Below are positions 20,718 through 30,505 of a stretch of DNA of 64,000 nucleotides, piece after piece. The notes beneath the pieces are model-generated. The model searched no databases. It saw nothing but the letters and a program-made list of their open reading frames with translations, and had not been told where the DNA came from. How positions within the stretch are numbered: the stretch's first letter is position 1; each line of letters begins with the position of its first letter. Source of the stretch: Sphingomonas sp. GTDB lineage: Bacteria > Pseudomonadota > Alphaproteobacteria > Sphingomonadales > Sphingomonadaceae. The position numbers and the translations under genes are program-made. The stretch covers positions 33,451-97,450 of the forward strand of contig PAOI01000039.1 of the NCBI GenBank assembly GCA_002707985.1, read 5' to 3'.

Positions 20718-21596
20718 GTGATCGAATCCATCTTCTCCGTCGCCAGCAACTATCTCCACTTCAGCGACCTCCATCTCAATCCCAATGTCTTCACCATCAT
20801 GGTGTGGGGGCATGCGCTGTCGCTCAAATGGTATTCGATTGCCTATATCGCCGGACTGATCCTCGGCTGGGTGGTGCTGATCCGGATGCTGAAACAGCCC
20901 GGAGCACCGATGGCACCGCGCCATGCCGACGATCTGTTCTTCTATGCCGCCCTGGGCGTCATCCTGGGCGGGCGCATCGGCTATGTGCTCTTCTATCAGC
21001 CCGAAATGCTGCTCAATCCGCTGCAGATCCTCCAGCTGTGGGATGGCGGCATGTCGTTTCACGGCGGTGCGATCGGTGCATCGCTGGCGATGTTCTACAC
21101 CGCGCGCAAACACGGGCTCGATTGGCTGCGCGTCCACGATTATGTCGCCACCGTCGCGCCGATCGGCCTGTTCTTCGGCCGCTGCGCCAATTTCGTGAAC
21201 GGCGAACTCTGGGGCAAGCCGACCGACGTTCCCTGGGCAATGGTCTTTCCCAACGCCGGGCCCTGGCCGCGCCATCCGAGCCAGCTCTATGAAGCCGGAC
21301 TGGAAGGGCTGCTGCTCCTCGCCATCCTGACCTTCCTCTTCTGGAAGACCAGGGCGCGGTACAAGCCGGGTCTGCTCGTCGGCACCTTCCTGCTCGGCTA
21401 TGGCTGTTCGCGCTTCTTCGTCGAATTTTTCCGCGAAGCCGATCAGCAGTTTCAGGGCACCTTCCTCTATTCGGTGATCCATATGGGCCAGTTGCTGACG
21501 CTGCCGATGATCTTCGGCGGGCTTTATCTGATCCTCACGGCGAACCGGCGTACCGATCGCGTGCGCCCGGTGCCCGCCGAGGCGAGCACCGCCTGA
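20718..21596 (+). CDS. lgt: Prolipoprotein diacylglyceryl transferase
   Basis: GTG start; [57 protein letters not shown]. Confidence 0.97.
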   Translation: MIESIFSVASNYLHFSDLHLNPNVFTIMVWGHALSLKWYSIAYIAGLILGWVVLIRMLKQPGAPMAPRHADDLFFYAALGVILGGRIGYVLFYQPEMLLNPLQILQLWDGGMSFHGGAIGASLAMFYTARKHGLDWLRVHDYVATVAPIGLFFGRCANFVNGELWGKPTDVPWAMVFPNAGPWPRHPSQLYEAGLEGLLLLAILTFLFWKTRARYKPGLLVGTFLLGYGCSRFFVEFFREADQQFQGTFLYSVIHMGQLLTLPMIFGGLYLILTANRRTDRVRPVPAEASTA

Positions 21597-21600
21597 ACCG

Positions 21601-22644
21601 GTGACACAGGCTCCGCTCGCCCAGCGCCTTGCCGAAGGCATCGCCGCAAGCGGGCCGATCCCGCTCGCCCAATATATGGCCGAAGCGAACGCGCATTATT
21701 ATGCGACGCGCGATCCGATCGGCGCGCGCGGCGATTTCACTACGGCGCCCGAAATCAGCCAGATGTTCGGCGAGCTGATCGGTCTGTGGTTCGCCGATCT
21801 GTGGGATCGCGGCGATCGCCCGCCGGTCCGCTATGTCGAATTCGGGCCGGGGCGTGGCACGCTGGCATCCGATGCATTGCGCGCGATGCGCAAGGTCGGG
21901 CTGGAGCCGCCGGTGCATTTCATCGAAACCAGCCCCGTGCTGCGCGCCGCACAGGCCGAGCGCGTGCCCGATGCCGAATGGCATGTCGATCTGGTCGGCG
22001 TGCCGGACGATGCGGCGTTGCTGATCGTCGCCAATGAATTCTTCGATGCGCTGCCGATCCGCCAGTTCGTCAAGACCGGCGAGGGATGGTTCGAGCGGCT
22101 GGTCGATTGCACCAGCGGCGTGTTTCACGGCGTGGTCGGCGACCGCCGTTTCGACCAGATCGTGCCGCAGACGCTGCACGAGGCGCCCGAAGGATCGATC
22201 CTGGAAACCTGCCCCGCGGCGATTGCCGTGATGCGCCAGCTCGCCGCGCGGCTGCACCATCAGGGCGGCGTGGCGCTGATCGCCGATTATGGCTATCGCG
22301 GGCCGGCCGCCGGAGAGACGCTGCAGGCAGTGCGCGGCCATGCCTATGCCGATCCGTTCGCCGATCCGGGCGAACAGGATCTGACCGCGCATGTCGATTT
22401 CGGCACGCTCGCGCAGGAAGCCGTTGCCGAGGATCTCGAAATATACGGCCCGGTCGAACAGGGCCCGTTTCTCGAAGCGCTCGGCATCGGACCGCGCGCC
22501 GCATCGCTGGCGGCGGCGGCCCCGGACCGCGCCGAGGATATCGATATCGCCAAGCGCCGCCTGACCGGCCCCGATGCGATGGGGCATTTGTTCAAGATGC
22601 TTGCAGTCGCGGCCCCCGGCGCGCCCGAACCTGCCGGATTCTGA
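21601..22644 (+). CDS. SAM-dependent methyltransferase, MidA/NDUFAF7 family
   Basis: GTG start; GDFTTAPEISQMFGELIGLW, EFGPGRGTL. Confidence 0.93.
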   Translation: MTQAPLAQRLAEGIAASGPIPLAQYMAEANAHYYATRDPIGARGDFTTAPEISQMFGELIGLWFADLWDRGDRPPVRYVEFGPGRGTLASDALRAMRKVGLEPPVHFIETSPVLRAAQAERVPDAEWHVDLVGVPDDAALLIVANEFFDALPIRQFVKTGEGWFERLVDCTSGVFHGVVGDRRFDQIVPQTLHEAPEGSILETCPAAIAVMRQLAARLHHQGGVALIADYGYRGPAAGETLQAVRGHAYADPFADPGEQDLTAHVDFGTLAQEAVAEDLEIYGPVEQGPFLEALGIGPRAASLAAAAPDRAEDIDIAKRRLTGPDAMGHLFKMLAVAAPGAPEPAGF

Positions 22645-23153
22645 TGGCCGAAATCCGTCCCGCACAGCCATCCGACGCGGCGGCGCTGTCGGCACTGGCT
22701 TCGCGCGTGTTCACCGAAACCTTCGGGACGCTCTACGCGCCTGAGGATCTGGCGCAGTTTCTCGACGAAACCTTTGGCCCCATGGGTCTGCCCGCCCAGA
22801 TCGGCGATCCCGATTATGCGATCCGCGTCGCGGAGGCGGACGGCGCATTGCTCGGCTTCGTCAAGACCGGGCCGGTCGCCTTTCCCGGCGAGTGGGGCAG
22901 CGACACGACCGAACTCCACCAGCTGTATGTTGCTGCCGAAGCGCAGGGCACGGGCGTAGCTAAGACGCTGATCGACTGGGCGCTGGATCACGCGCGGGGC
23001 AAAGGCTATTCCCGGATCGTGCTCAGCGTTTTCGTCGACAATATCCGCGCCCAGCGTTTCTATGCGCGCTACGGCTTTGCCGAAATCGGGCGTTACGCAT
23101 TCCGGGTCGGCAATCAGATCGACGATGACCGCATCTGGGCGCGCGACCTGTGA
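22644..23153 (+). CDS. GNAT family N-acetyltransferase
   Basis: MAEIRPAQPSDAAALSALA; LHQLYVAAEAQGTGVAKTLIDWAL; NIRAQRFYARYGF. Confidence 0.92.
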   Translation: MAEIRPAQPSDAAALSALASRVFTETFGTLYAPEDLAQFLDETFGPMGLPAQIGDPDYAIRVAEADGALLGFVKTGPVAFPGEWGSDTTELHQLYVAAEAQGTGVAKTLIDWALDHARGKGYSRIVLSVFVDNIRAQRFYARYGFAEIGRYAFRVGNQIDDDRIWARDL

Positions 23154-23917
23154 CCGAAAGCGTCGAAGTCAATCGCGCCGCTGCGCTCGAATCGGTGCCC
23201 CACGGCTTTCTCGGGCGGCGCGGCGGTGTTTCGACGGGCATCCATACCGGATTGAATGTCGGTCCCGGATCGGATGACGAAGCCGAGGCCGTTGCCGAAA
23301 ATCGTCGCCGGGCGCGTGACGCAGTGTTGCCCGGCGCGCAACTGGTCACGCTCTATCAGGTTCATTCGGCCGATGCCGTGACGGTGATCGCGCCGTTCGA
23401 GGAACGCCTGCGTCCGCGTGCCGATGCCCTCGTCACCGACCGGCCCGGGCTGCTGCTGGGCATCCTCACTGCCGATTGCGCGCCGGTGTTGCTCGCCGAC
23501 GCTCGGGCAGGCGTTGTCGGCGCGGCGCATGCAGGATGGAAGGGCGCGATCAGCGGCGTCACCGATTCGACTATCGCAGCGATGGAGACGCTGGGCGCAC
23601 AACGCGACCGGATCGCCGCCGCCATCGGCCCCTGCATCGCGCGCGCGAGCTATGAAGTCGATGACGGCTTCCTCCAGCGCTTCTGCGCTGACGATCGCGA
23701 AAATGAGCGTTTCTTCACTGCCGGCCGCCCGGGGCATCACCAGTTCGATCTGGAAGCCTATGTCGCCCACCGGCTGGCGGTGGCGGGCATCCGCCAGGTC
23801 GAACTGCTGGGCCTCGACACCTATGCCGATGCCGATCGTTTCTTCAGCTATCGCCGGGCGACCCATCGCGGCGAACCCGACTATGGGCGGCAGATCAGCC
23901 TGATCGGGCTCGCCTGA
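23150..23917 (+). CDS. pgeF: Peptidoglycan editing factor PgeF / polyphenol oxidase family
   Basis: GTG start overlapping previous TGA; HGFLGRRGGVSTG, TADCAPVLLAD, AAHAGWKGA, GPCIARASYEVD. Confidence 0.93.
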   Translation: MTESVEVNRAAALESVPHGFLGRRGGVSTGIHTGLNVGPGSDDEAEAVAENRRRARDAVLPGAQLVTLYQVHSADAVTVIAPFEERLRPRADALVTDRPGLLLGILTADCAPVLLADARAGVVGAAHAGWKGAISGVTDSTIAAMETLGAQRDRIAAAIGPCIARASYEVDDGFLQRFCADDRENERFFTAGRPGHHQFDLEAYVAHRLAVAGIRQVELLGLDTYADADRFFSYRRATHRGEPDYGRQISLIGLA

Positions 23918-24056
23918 ACCCCGCGCGTCGGGCGCGGCAGAAAAACATCACGCGTAATTTTATTATATTGGGTGATCCAACCGGCCGCCGGGTTCGTTAC
24001 AAGGACATATTGCGCCCGCGCCAGTCGGGCAGACTTCAGTCTTTGAGAGGAATTGC

Positions 24057-25364
24057 ATGACCGACGAAACCGAAGCCGACATGACCGGCATCACGCCGCG
24101 CCGCCGGCCCAAGCCCGATGTCGACGAGATCGGAGGCCGCAAGCTCAGGCCGTCGACGCTGATGATGGGCCATGGCTATGATCCGACGCTGTCGGAAGGA
24201 TCGCTGAAGCCGCCGATCTTTGCCACCTCGACGTTCGTCTTCCCCAATGCCGCGGCGGGCAAGCGCCATTTCGAAGGCGTCACCGGCATCCGCCCGGGCG
24301 GCGCCGAAGGACTGGTCTATTCGCGCTTCAACGGTCCAAATCAGGAGATATTGGAGGATCGGCTCGGCGTGTGGGAAGAGGCCGAGGAAGCGCTAGCTTT
24401 CTCCTCCGGCATGTCGGCGATTTCGACTCTGTTCCTGGCGATGACCAATCCCGGCGACACCGTGATCCATTCGGGGCCGCTCTACGCCGCCACCGAAACC
24501 ATGATCGGCCGCGTGCTCGGCAAGTTCGGCGTCAACTGGCTCGATTTCCCTGCCGATGCGAGCCGCGACGAACTGGAAGCAGTGATGCGCAAGGCAGGCG
24601 AGAGCCGCGTCGCGCTGATCTATCTCGAAAGCCCCTCCAACCCCACCAATGTGCTGGTCGATATCGAAGCGGTGGTTGCCGCGCGCGATGCCGTGTTCGG
24701 CAAGGACAACGGGCCGCCGATCGCGATCGACAACACCTTCCTTGGCCCGCTGTGGCAAAAACCGCTGCGCCACGGCGCCGATATCGTGGTGTACAGCCTG
24801 ACCAAATATGCCGGCGGCCATTCGGATCTGGTCGCGGGCGGGGTATTGGGATCGAAGAAGCTGCTCGATCCGATCCGCGCGATGCGCAACACGATCGGCA
24901 CGATCTGCGATCCCAACACCGCGTGGATGCTGCTGCGCAGTCTGGAGACGCTGGAACTGCGCATGACCCGCGCAGGTGAAAACGCCGCAAAGGTGTGCGA
25001 ATTTCTGCGCAACCATCCCAAGGTGGAGAAAGTCGGCTATCTCGGCTTTCTGAAGGACGATGCGCAGGCGGATATCTATCGCCGTCACTGCACCGGCGCG
25101 GGATCGACCTTCTCGCTCTACCTCAAGGGCGGCGAGAAGGAAGCTTTCGCCTTTCTCGACGCACTGCGGATCGCCAAGCTGGCGGTGAGCCTGGGCGGCA
25201 CCGAAACGCTGGCATCGGCCCCGGCGGCGATGACGCATATTTCGGTTCCCGACGAACGCAAAAAGGCGCTGGCGATCACCGACAATCTGGTGCGCATTTC
25301 GATCGGCGTCGAGGATGCCGACGATTTGCTGGCCGATTTCGAGGCCGCGCTGGCGGCAATCTGA
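24057..25364 (+). CDS. Cystathionine gamma-synthase family protein (PLP-dependent Cys/Met metabolism)
   Basis: SLKPPIFATSTFVFPNAAAGKRHFEG, FSSGMSAISTLFLA, SLTKYAGGHSDLVAGGVLG. Confidence 0.92.
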   Translation: MTDETEADMTGITPRRRPKPDVDEIGGRKLRPSTLMMGHGYDPTLSEGSLKPPIFATSTFVFPNAAAGKRHFEGVTGIRPGGAEGLVYSRFNGPNQEILEDRLGVWEEAEEALAFSSGMSAISTLFLAMTNPGDTVIHSGPLYAATETMIGRVLGKFGVNWLDFPADASRDELEAVMRKAGESRVALIYLESPSNPTNVLVDIEAVVAARDAVFGKDNGPPIAIDNTFLGPLWQKPLRHGADIVVYSLTKYAGGHSDLVAGGVLGSKKLLDPIRAMRNTIGTICDPNTAWMLLRSLETLELRMTRAGENAAKVCEFLRNHPKVEKVGYLGFLKDDAQADIYRRHCTGAGSTFSLYLKGGEKEAFAFLDALRIAKLAVSLGGTETLASAPAAMTHISVPDERKKALAITDNLVRISIGVEDADDLLADFEAALAAI

Positions 25365-25403
25365 ATCGTTTCCAAACCAACCCAGATCAAGAAATTGATA
25401 TAG

Positions 25404-25450
25404 AAATGGGCCGAAAACGCAATTTAACCGCGTTTTCGGCCCATTTTTTG
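25404..25450 (+). terminator. Rho-independent terminator after the cystathionine gamma-synthase family gene
   Basis: Perfect 17-bp stem AAATGGGCCGAAAACGC / GCGTTTTCGGCCCATTT, 9-nt loop, followed by TTTT. Confidence 0.92.
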
Positions 25451-25539
25451 TCTGATTCCCCTCCTGCAGACCCCTCGCCCTCTAGGAGAGATTTATAAGA
25501 GCAATCGGGCTCCGCAGGTTTGATATATGAGGAATTAGC

Positions 25540-26946
25540 ATGGAGTGGTTCACGGCCAAGGCGCCGATACGCAAAAAGCTGGAGGTCACGTTCATCGTGA
25601 TGACCGCATTGGTGGTCCTGGGAGTGCTGTGCGCTGCCTTGACGCCGACCTATGTCGGGCTGCCGCTCGGCGCCGCCGTCGCAGCGTTTACCTGGGTGCT
25701 CGGCATGCGCTTGCGAAAGGCGATCGCCGATCCCTATGTGGCGACGGTGGTCCGGATGGAAGGTCTCGCGGCCGGCGATCTCGACAGCGAAATCCAGTAC
25801 ACCGACTTTGAAGATTGCGTCGGTCGCATGACCAAGGCGATGTTCACCTTTCGCGACACCGCACAGCGCCAGCTGGAAAGCGCGCGCGAACAGGCGGGCA
25901 TGGTCAGCGCCTTCACCGAGAAGCTCGAAAAGCTCGCCCATGGCGATCTGACCGCAACGATCGATACCGATTTCACCGGCGACTATGTAACGCTGAAGAA
26001 CAATTACAATGCCGCGCTGGAAAGCCTACGCAGTCTGATCGCCGCCGTTATCGAATCGGGATTCGCCATTCGCACGGGGTCCAACGAGATCGCGACGGCA
26101 TCCGAAGACCTTGCCCGCCGCACCGAAGCGAATGCGGCAAGCCTGGAGCAGACTGCCGCGTCGATCACGCAGATGGACGGCCGGCTCAAGGCGACGGCCG
26201 CTGCCGCGCAGCGCACGGTGACGCGCGCCGATGGCGCGATTGCTACCGTCGATGGCGGTCGCGGGATTGCCGATGAAGCGGTGCAGGCCATGGGCCGCGT
26301 GTCGGATAGCGCCAAGGGCATCGACAGCGTGATCGAAGGACTCGACAAGATCGCGTTCCAGACGCGCGTTCTCGCGATGAACGCAGCGGTCGAGGCAGGG
26401 CGTGCCGGTGAAGCAGGCCGCGGCTTCGCAGTCGTTGCCGATCTGGTCTCCGCGCTCGCAATGCGCGCCGAGGAAGAAGCCGGGCGCGCCCGCGATCAGC
26501 TCACCGCGACGCAGGGCGACATCCAGATGGCGGTCAGTGCAGTCGAACGCGTTGACGAGGCCCTGTCGGCCATTTCCGAAGGTGTTACCGAAGTGCACGG
26601 GCTGCTCGGCACCATGGCCGAGGACAATCAGGCCCAGGCGAGTGCGATCACGGAGATCAGCGCAGCCGTCGGATCGATGGATCAGGCAACGCAGCAGAAC
26701 GCCGCAATGGTCGAGGAAACCTCGGCCGCAGCACGCTCGCTGACCAGCGAAGCCGAGACCCTGTCGAAACACGCCTCGTCTTTCGTGATCGAATCGGGCG
26801 GACACCGCCCGGCCGCAAACTCGGCCAGCACGCGGGCCCCGGCCCGGCCGGCTGCCGCTGCACCGAGCACCCGATCGGCTCCGCTCATGCCGGCCGCAAT
26901 CGCGAGCGGCGCGCAAACCAATAGCGGAGACTGGGCCAGCTTCTAA
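25540..26946 (+). CDS. Methyl-accepting chemotaxis protein
   Basis: N-terminal TMs, HAMP-like region, MCP signalling tip [44 protein letters not shown]. Confidence 0.9.
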   Translation: [468 protein letters not shown]

Positions 26947-27000
26947 GCCCTGAATGTGACGGGAGCGCCGCGGGAGCCGGCGCTCGCCCGTCGCATCGGC

Positions 27001-28284
27001 TCAGCCGTCGCCGACGCGTTCGATGTCGGCACCCACCGCCTGAAGCTTTTCCTCAAGCCGTTCATAACCGCGATCCAGGTGATAGACGCGGTTGACCTGC
27101 GTTTCGCCCTCGGCGGCAAGCCCGGCGATAATCAGGCTCATCGAAGCGCGAAGATCCGTCGCCATGACCGGAGCGCCGACCATATGGTCGACACCGCGGA
27201 CCACGGCCGCACGGCCACGCACCTGAATGTCGGCGCCCATGCGCGCCAATTCGGGCACGTGCATATAGCGATTTTCGAAGATCGTTTCGGTCAGGACGCT
27301 TGCGCCGTCCGCTTTGCACAGCATCGCCATGAACTGCGCCTGCATGTCGGTGGCGAAACCGGGATAGGGCGCCGTCGAAAGCGTCAGCGGCGCAAGGCCG
27401 TTCGACGCCTCGATATGGATCGCATCCTTGCGCTCTTCAACCGTCACGCCGGCTTCACGGAGTGCATCGAGCGTCGCCAGCATATCGCCCGCCGCCGCGC
27501 CGACCAGATCGACGCTGCCGCCCGTGATCGCCGCGGCACAGGCATAGCTGCCCGCCTCGATCCGGTCGGGCATGACGCGATAGGTGGCGCCATGCAGTCG
27601 GTCGCGGCCCTCGATTTCCAGCGTTTCGGTGCCGATACCCGCGATCGCTGCGCCCATCGCCACCAACAGATTGCAAAGATCGACGATTTCCGGCTCGCGT
27701 GCCGCATTCTCGATCCGGGTCGTGCCCTTGGCCAGCACCGCTGCCATCACTGCGTTTTCGGTGGCGCCGACCGACACGATCGGAAAATTGACGCGCCCGC
27801 CCGGCAAGCGCCCGCCCGGCGCCGTCGCCTTCACATAGCCGGCCGTGACTTCGATTTCGGCGCCCATCGATTCGAGCGCCTTGAGGTGCAGGTCGACGGG
27901 ACGATTGCCGATCGCGCACCCGCCCGGCAGCGACACGGTCGCTTCGCCCATCCGCCCGACCAGCGGCCCGAGCACGAGGATCGAGGCGCGCATTTTTCGA
28001 ACGATGTCATAGGGCGCCACCGTGGAGGTGAGTCGCGCGGCGCGCATGGTCATGACCCGCCCGAAATCGGCGGGATGCGCCCCTTCCACCATGGTCGAGA
28101 CACCGAGCTGGTTAAGTAGATGTCCGAAGCTGTCCACGTCGGCCAAACGCGGCAGGTTACGCAGCGTCAGCGGCTCGTCGGTCAGCAACGCACACGGCAG
28201 CAGCGTCAACGCTGCGTTCTTGGCGCCGGAGATAGCAATGCGGCCGGAGAGGCGATTTCCGCCACGGATCAATATGCGGTCCAT
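27001..28284 (-). CDS. murA: UDP-N-acetylglucosamine 1-carboxyvinyltransferase
   Basis: [59 protein letters not shown]. Confidence 0.97.
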   Translation of the reverse strand: MDRILIRGGNRLSGRIAISGAKNAALTLLPCALLTDEPLTLRNLPRLADVDSFGHLLNQLGVSTMVEGAHPADFGRVMTMRAARLTSTVAPYDIVRKMRASILVLGPLVGRMGEATVSLPGGCAIGNRPVDLHLKALESMGAEIEVTAGYVKATAPGGRLPGGRVNFPIVSVGATENAVMAAVLAKGTTRIENAAREPEIVDLCNLLVAMGAAIAGIGTETLEIEGRDRLHGATYRVMPDRIEAGSYACAAAITGGSVDLVGAAAGDMLATLDALREAGVTVEERKDAIHIEASNGLAPLTLSTAPYPGFATDMQAQFMAMLCKADGASVLTETIFENRYMHVPELARMGADIQVRGRAAVVRGVDHMVGAPVMATDLRASMSLIIAGLAAEGETQVNRVYHLDRGYERLEEKLQAVGADIERVGDG

Positions 28285-28390
28285 TGCGGCGCTTCTAGCC
28301 GGTGACAGCGTTGGTGCAAGGGGCAGAGCGAGCATGCGACTTGATCGACTTTAATGCGTTGATTTGTTTGCGATGCTTTGAATCGGCCTG

Positions 28391-29140
28391 GTGGGGGAGC
28401 AAAGTGTGTCTGCGAGTTGTTTCGCGGATGTTTTGGGCGGTCTGATCGATCTGACGGGCTCTGAAACGGCCGCACTTGAAAAGCTTGAAGAGCGTCAGCG
28501 GAATTTGCGCCGCGGGGCGGTGCTCCAGCGTGAGCGCGAACGGTGCAACGAACTCTATGTGCTCCGCAAGGGGCTGATGATGAGCTATGTGCTGCTGGAT
28601 GACGGCAGCAGGCAGATTCTGCGTTTCCTGTTCCCCGGCGACCTGATCGGCGTTTCCTCGCTGATTTACAGCGAAGCGCCCGAGGCGCTCTGCGCGCTCA
28701 CGGATTGTGTGGTGGCGCCGTTCGATCGGAGCCTTTTGTCGCGGATTTTCAGCGACCATCCCCGGCTTGCGGCGATGATTTTCGTTTATTGTCAGATCGA
28801 ACGTGTAACGTTGACGGACCGGCTTGCCGCGCTGGGCCGGACATCGGCAAAGGCACGGATCGCCGCGTTACTGCTCGACCTGCGCAACCGGCTGCGCGGC
28901 ACTGACCGCAGCGTGACCAACATGTTCCCGCTCGGCCTGACGCAGGAGGAAATCGGCGATGCGACCGGGCTGACGTCGGTCCATGTCAATCGGATGTTCC
29001 GCCAGCTGGCAGAGGAAAAGATGATCTCGCGCGAAAGCGGACGAGTGACGCTGGTCGACGAAGCGGCGCTGATGCAAGCCGCAAACTACGTCAATCGCTA
29101 TGAAGGTCTGGATCTGAGCTGGCTGCCGCCGGCGCGGTGA
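28391..29140 (+). CDS. Crp/Fnr family transcriptional regulator
   Basis: cNMP-binding-like domain and C-terminal HTH (LTQEEIGDATGLTSVHVNRMFRQLAEEKMI). Confidence 0.92.
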   Translation: MGEQSVSASCFADVLGGLIDLTGSETAALEKLEERQRNLRRGAVLQRERERCNELYVLRKGLMMSYVLLDDGSRQILRFLFPGDLIGVSSLIYSEAPEALCALTDCVVAPFDRSLLSRIFSDHPRLAAMIFVYCQIERVTLTDRLAALGRTSAKARIAALLLDLRNRLRGTDRSVTNMFPLGLTQEEIGDATGLTSVHVNRMFRQLAEEKMISRESGRVTLVDEAALMQAANYVNRYEGLDLSWLPPAR

Positions 29141-29149
29141 CGCGCGCGA

Positions 29150-29506
29150 TCAGGCCTTTTCCATCGTGCATTGCAGCGGATGCTGATTCTGCCGCGCGAA
29201 TTCGATCACCTGCGCGACTTTGGTCTCGGCGACTTCGTAGCTGAAGACACCGCATACACCGACACCGCGCTGATGCACATGCAGCATCACGCGCGTCGCC
29301 TCTTCCATGTCCATTCGGAAAAAGCGCTGGAGCACCAGAACGACGAACTCCATCGGCGTGTAATCGTCGTTGAGCATCAGAACGCGATAGGGCGTCGGCT
29401 TTTTCGTACGTGTGCGCGTCCGGGTCGCGATGCCGACCGAGTTGTCGCCATCGCCGCCCTGGGCGTCGTCTTCGTTCATGCGGATGGGAAGGAATGTCAC
29501 TGCCAT
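29150..29506 (-). CDS. clpS: ATP-dependent Clp protease adaptor ClpS
   Basis: [60 protein letters not shown]. Confidence 0.95.
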   Translation of the reverse strand: MAVTFLPIRMNEDDAQGGDGDNSVGIATRTRTRTKKPTPYRVLMLNDDYTPMEFVVLVLQRFFRMDMEEATRVMLHVHQRGVGVCGVFSYEVAETKVAQVIEFARQNQHPLQCTMEKA

Positions 29507-29625
29507 TGCGGCACCAGAAATATGGACCCTGTCGCGGGAGGGCAAGTGCCCGCCGAACGGTACCGACGCGGAAGCCTGTCGTAGCGGGACAGTCGGCGCC
29601 GAAGCGCGATGCCCGCCAAAAGCGG

Positions 29626-29658
29626 ATCGGGCGGCCGCGCCATGCGCGACCGCCCGAT
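29626..29658 (-). terminator. Stem-loop downstream of the phasin gene
   Basis: 15-bp stem ATCGGGCGGYCGCGC with CAT loop; short TTTT a few nt downstream on the minus strand. Confidence 0.55.
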
Positions 29659-29683
29659 GCCTCCCTTTGAAAAACGGCTACGC

Positions 29684-30397
29684 TCAGGCGGCCGTCTTTA
29701 CCTTTTCAGCCGCAACCGCGAAGCGGTTCGAAAGCGGCTGCGCGGCATCGCCGGCAAGCTTCAGCATCGCTTCGGTCGTCTTCGACGCTTCGGCGACATA
29801 GCTGTCGAACGCGCCGCGGACATAATCGCTCTGCAGCTTGAAGAAATCGGCCGGGGTCTTCACCGACGCCATGTTCTTGAACGCTGCGGTCGCTTCCTCG
29901 AACGACTTGCGACCGAATTCGGCGGCTTCCTGACCAAAGCCTTCCAGGCCCTTGGCAGTGATCTTGCCCGATTCGACCAGGGCTTCGATATTGCCCTTGG
30001 CGAAATCGTTCATTTCCTCGGCCATCTTGGTCGACTTTTCGACGGCGGCCTTGGTGCGGTCATTGAAGTCCGCGAACATCGCCTGTGCGCGGTTGATGGT
30101 GTTTTCTGCAGTGGCTTCCATTGCAATCACTTCCTTTTTGATTGCGGCGGACGCTTCGGTCTTCGCCGCAACGGGTTCGGGTGCGCTGGCGGGGGCCGGC
30201 GCCGGTTCGGGTTTCTTAGCTTCCTGCGGCGCCGTCTCCGCTGCCGCGGGAGCCGGGGCTGCAACCGTTTCGGGCTGCTCTGCCGGGGTCCTGGCGGCCG
30301 CCGGAGCGGGCGTCTTCTTGTTCGTCGCAGCCGGCTTCTTCGGCTGCGCGGGCTTCGCAGCTGAACGTGCCTGCTGCTTGGGTCCCTTGCTTGCCAT
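29684..30397 (-). CDS. Phasin family protein with long Lys/Ala/Pro-rich N-terminal region
   Basis: C-terminal phasin domain (ENTINRAQAMFADFNDRTKAAVEKSTKMAEEMNDFAKGNIEALVESGKITAKGLEGFGQEAAEFGRKSFEEATAAFKNMASVKTPADFFKLQSDYVR). Confidence 0.93.
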   Translation of the reverse strand: MASKGPKQQARSAAKPAQPKKPAATNKKTPAPAAARTPAEQPETVAAPAPAAAETAPQEAKKPEPAPAPASAPEPVAAKTEASAAIKKEVIAMEATAENTINRAQAMFADFNDRTKAAVEKSTKMAEEMNDFAKGNIEALVESGKITAKGLEGFGQEAAEFGRKSFEEATAAFKNMASVKTPADFFKLQSDYVRGAFDSYVAEASKTTEAMLKLAGDAAQPLSNRFAVAAEKVKTAA

Positions 30398-30414
30398 TGG
30401 GGGCTCCTATCTCT

Positions 30415-30429
30415 TGCTGCAATGCAGCA
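30415..30429. promoter_or_regulatory. PhaR-like operator candidate upstream of the phasin gene
   Basis: Perfect dyad TGCTGC-AAT-GCAGCA, containing CTGC-N3-GCAG, 17 nt upstream of the phasin start codon. Confidence 0.55.
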
Positions 30430-30505
30430 TTTAGACAGTCGCAACGTAAATTGCAAGCATTATTGTGCAGTGCAACATAGGGTCCAGGCCCCGAAAACCA
30501 ACGCT

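Noticed and set aside
28285-28390. Fnr/Crp box between murA and the Crp/Fnr regulator
   Set aside because: TTGAT-like half-sites are present (CTTGATCGAC, GTTGATTTG) but no TTGAT-N4-ATCAA arrangement
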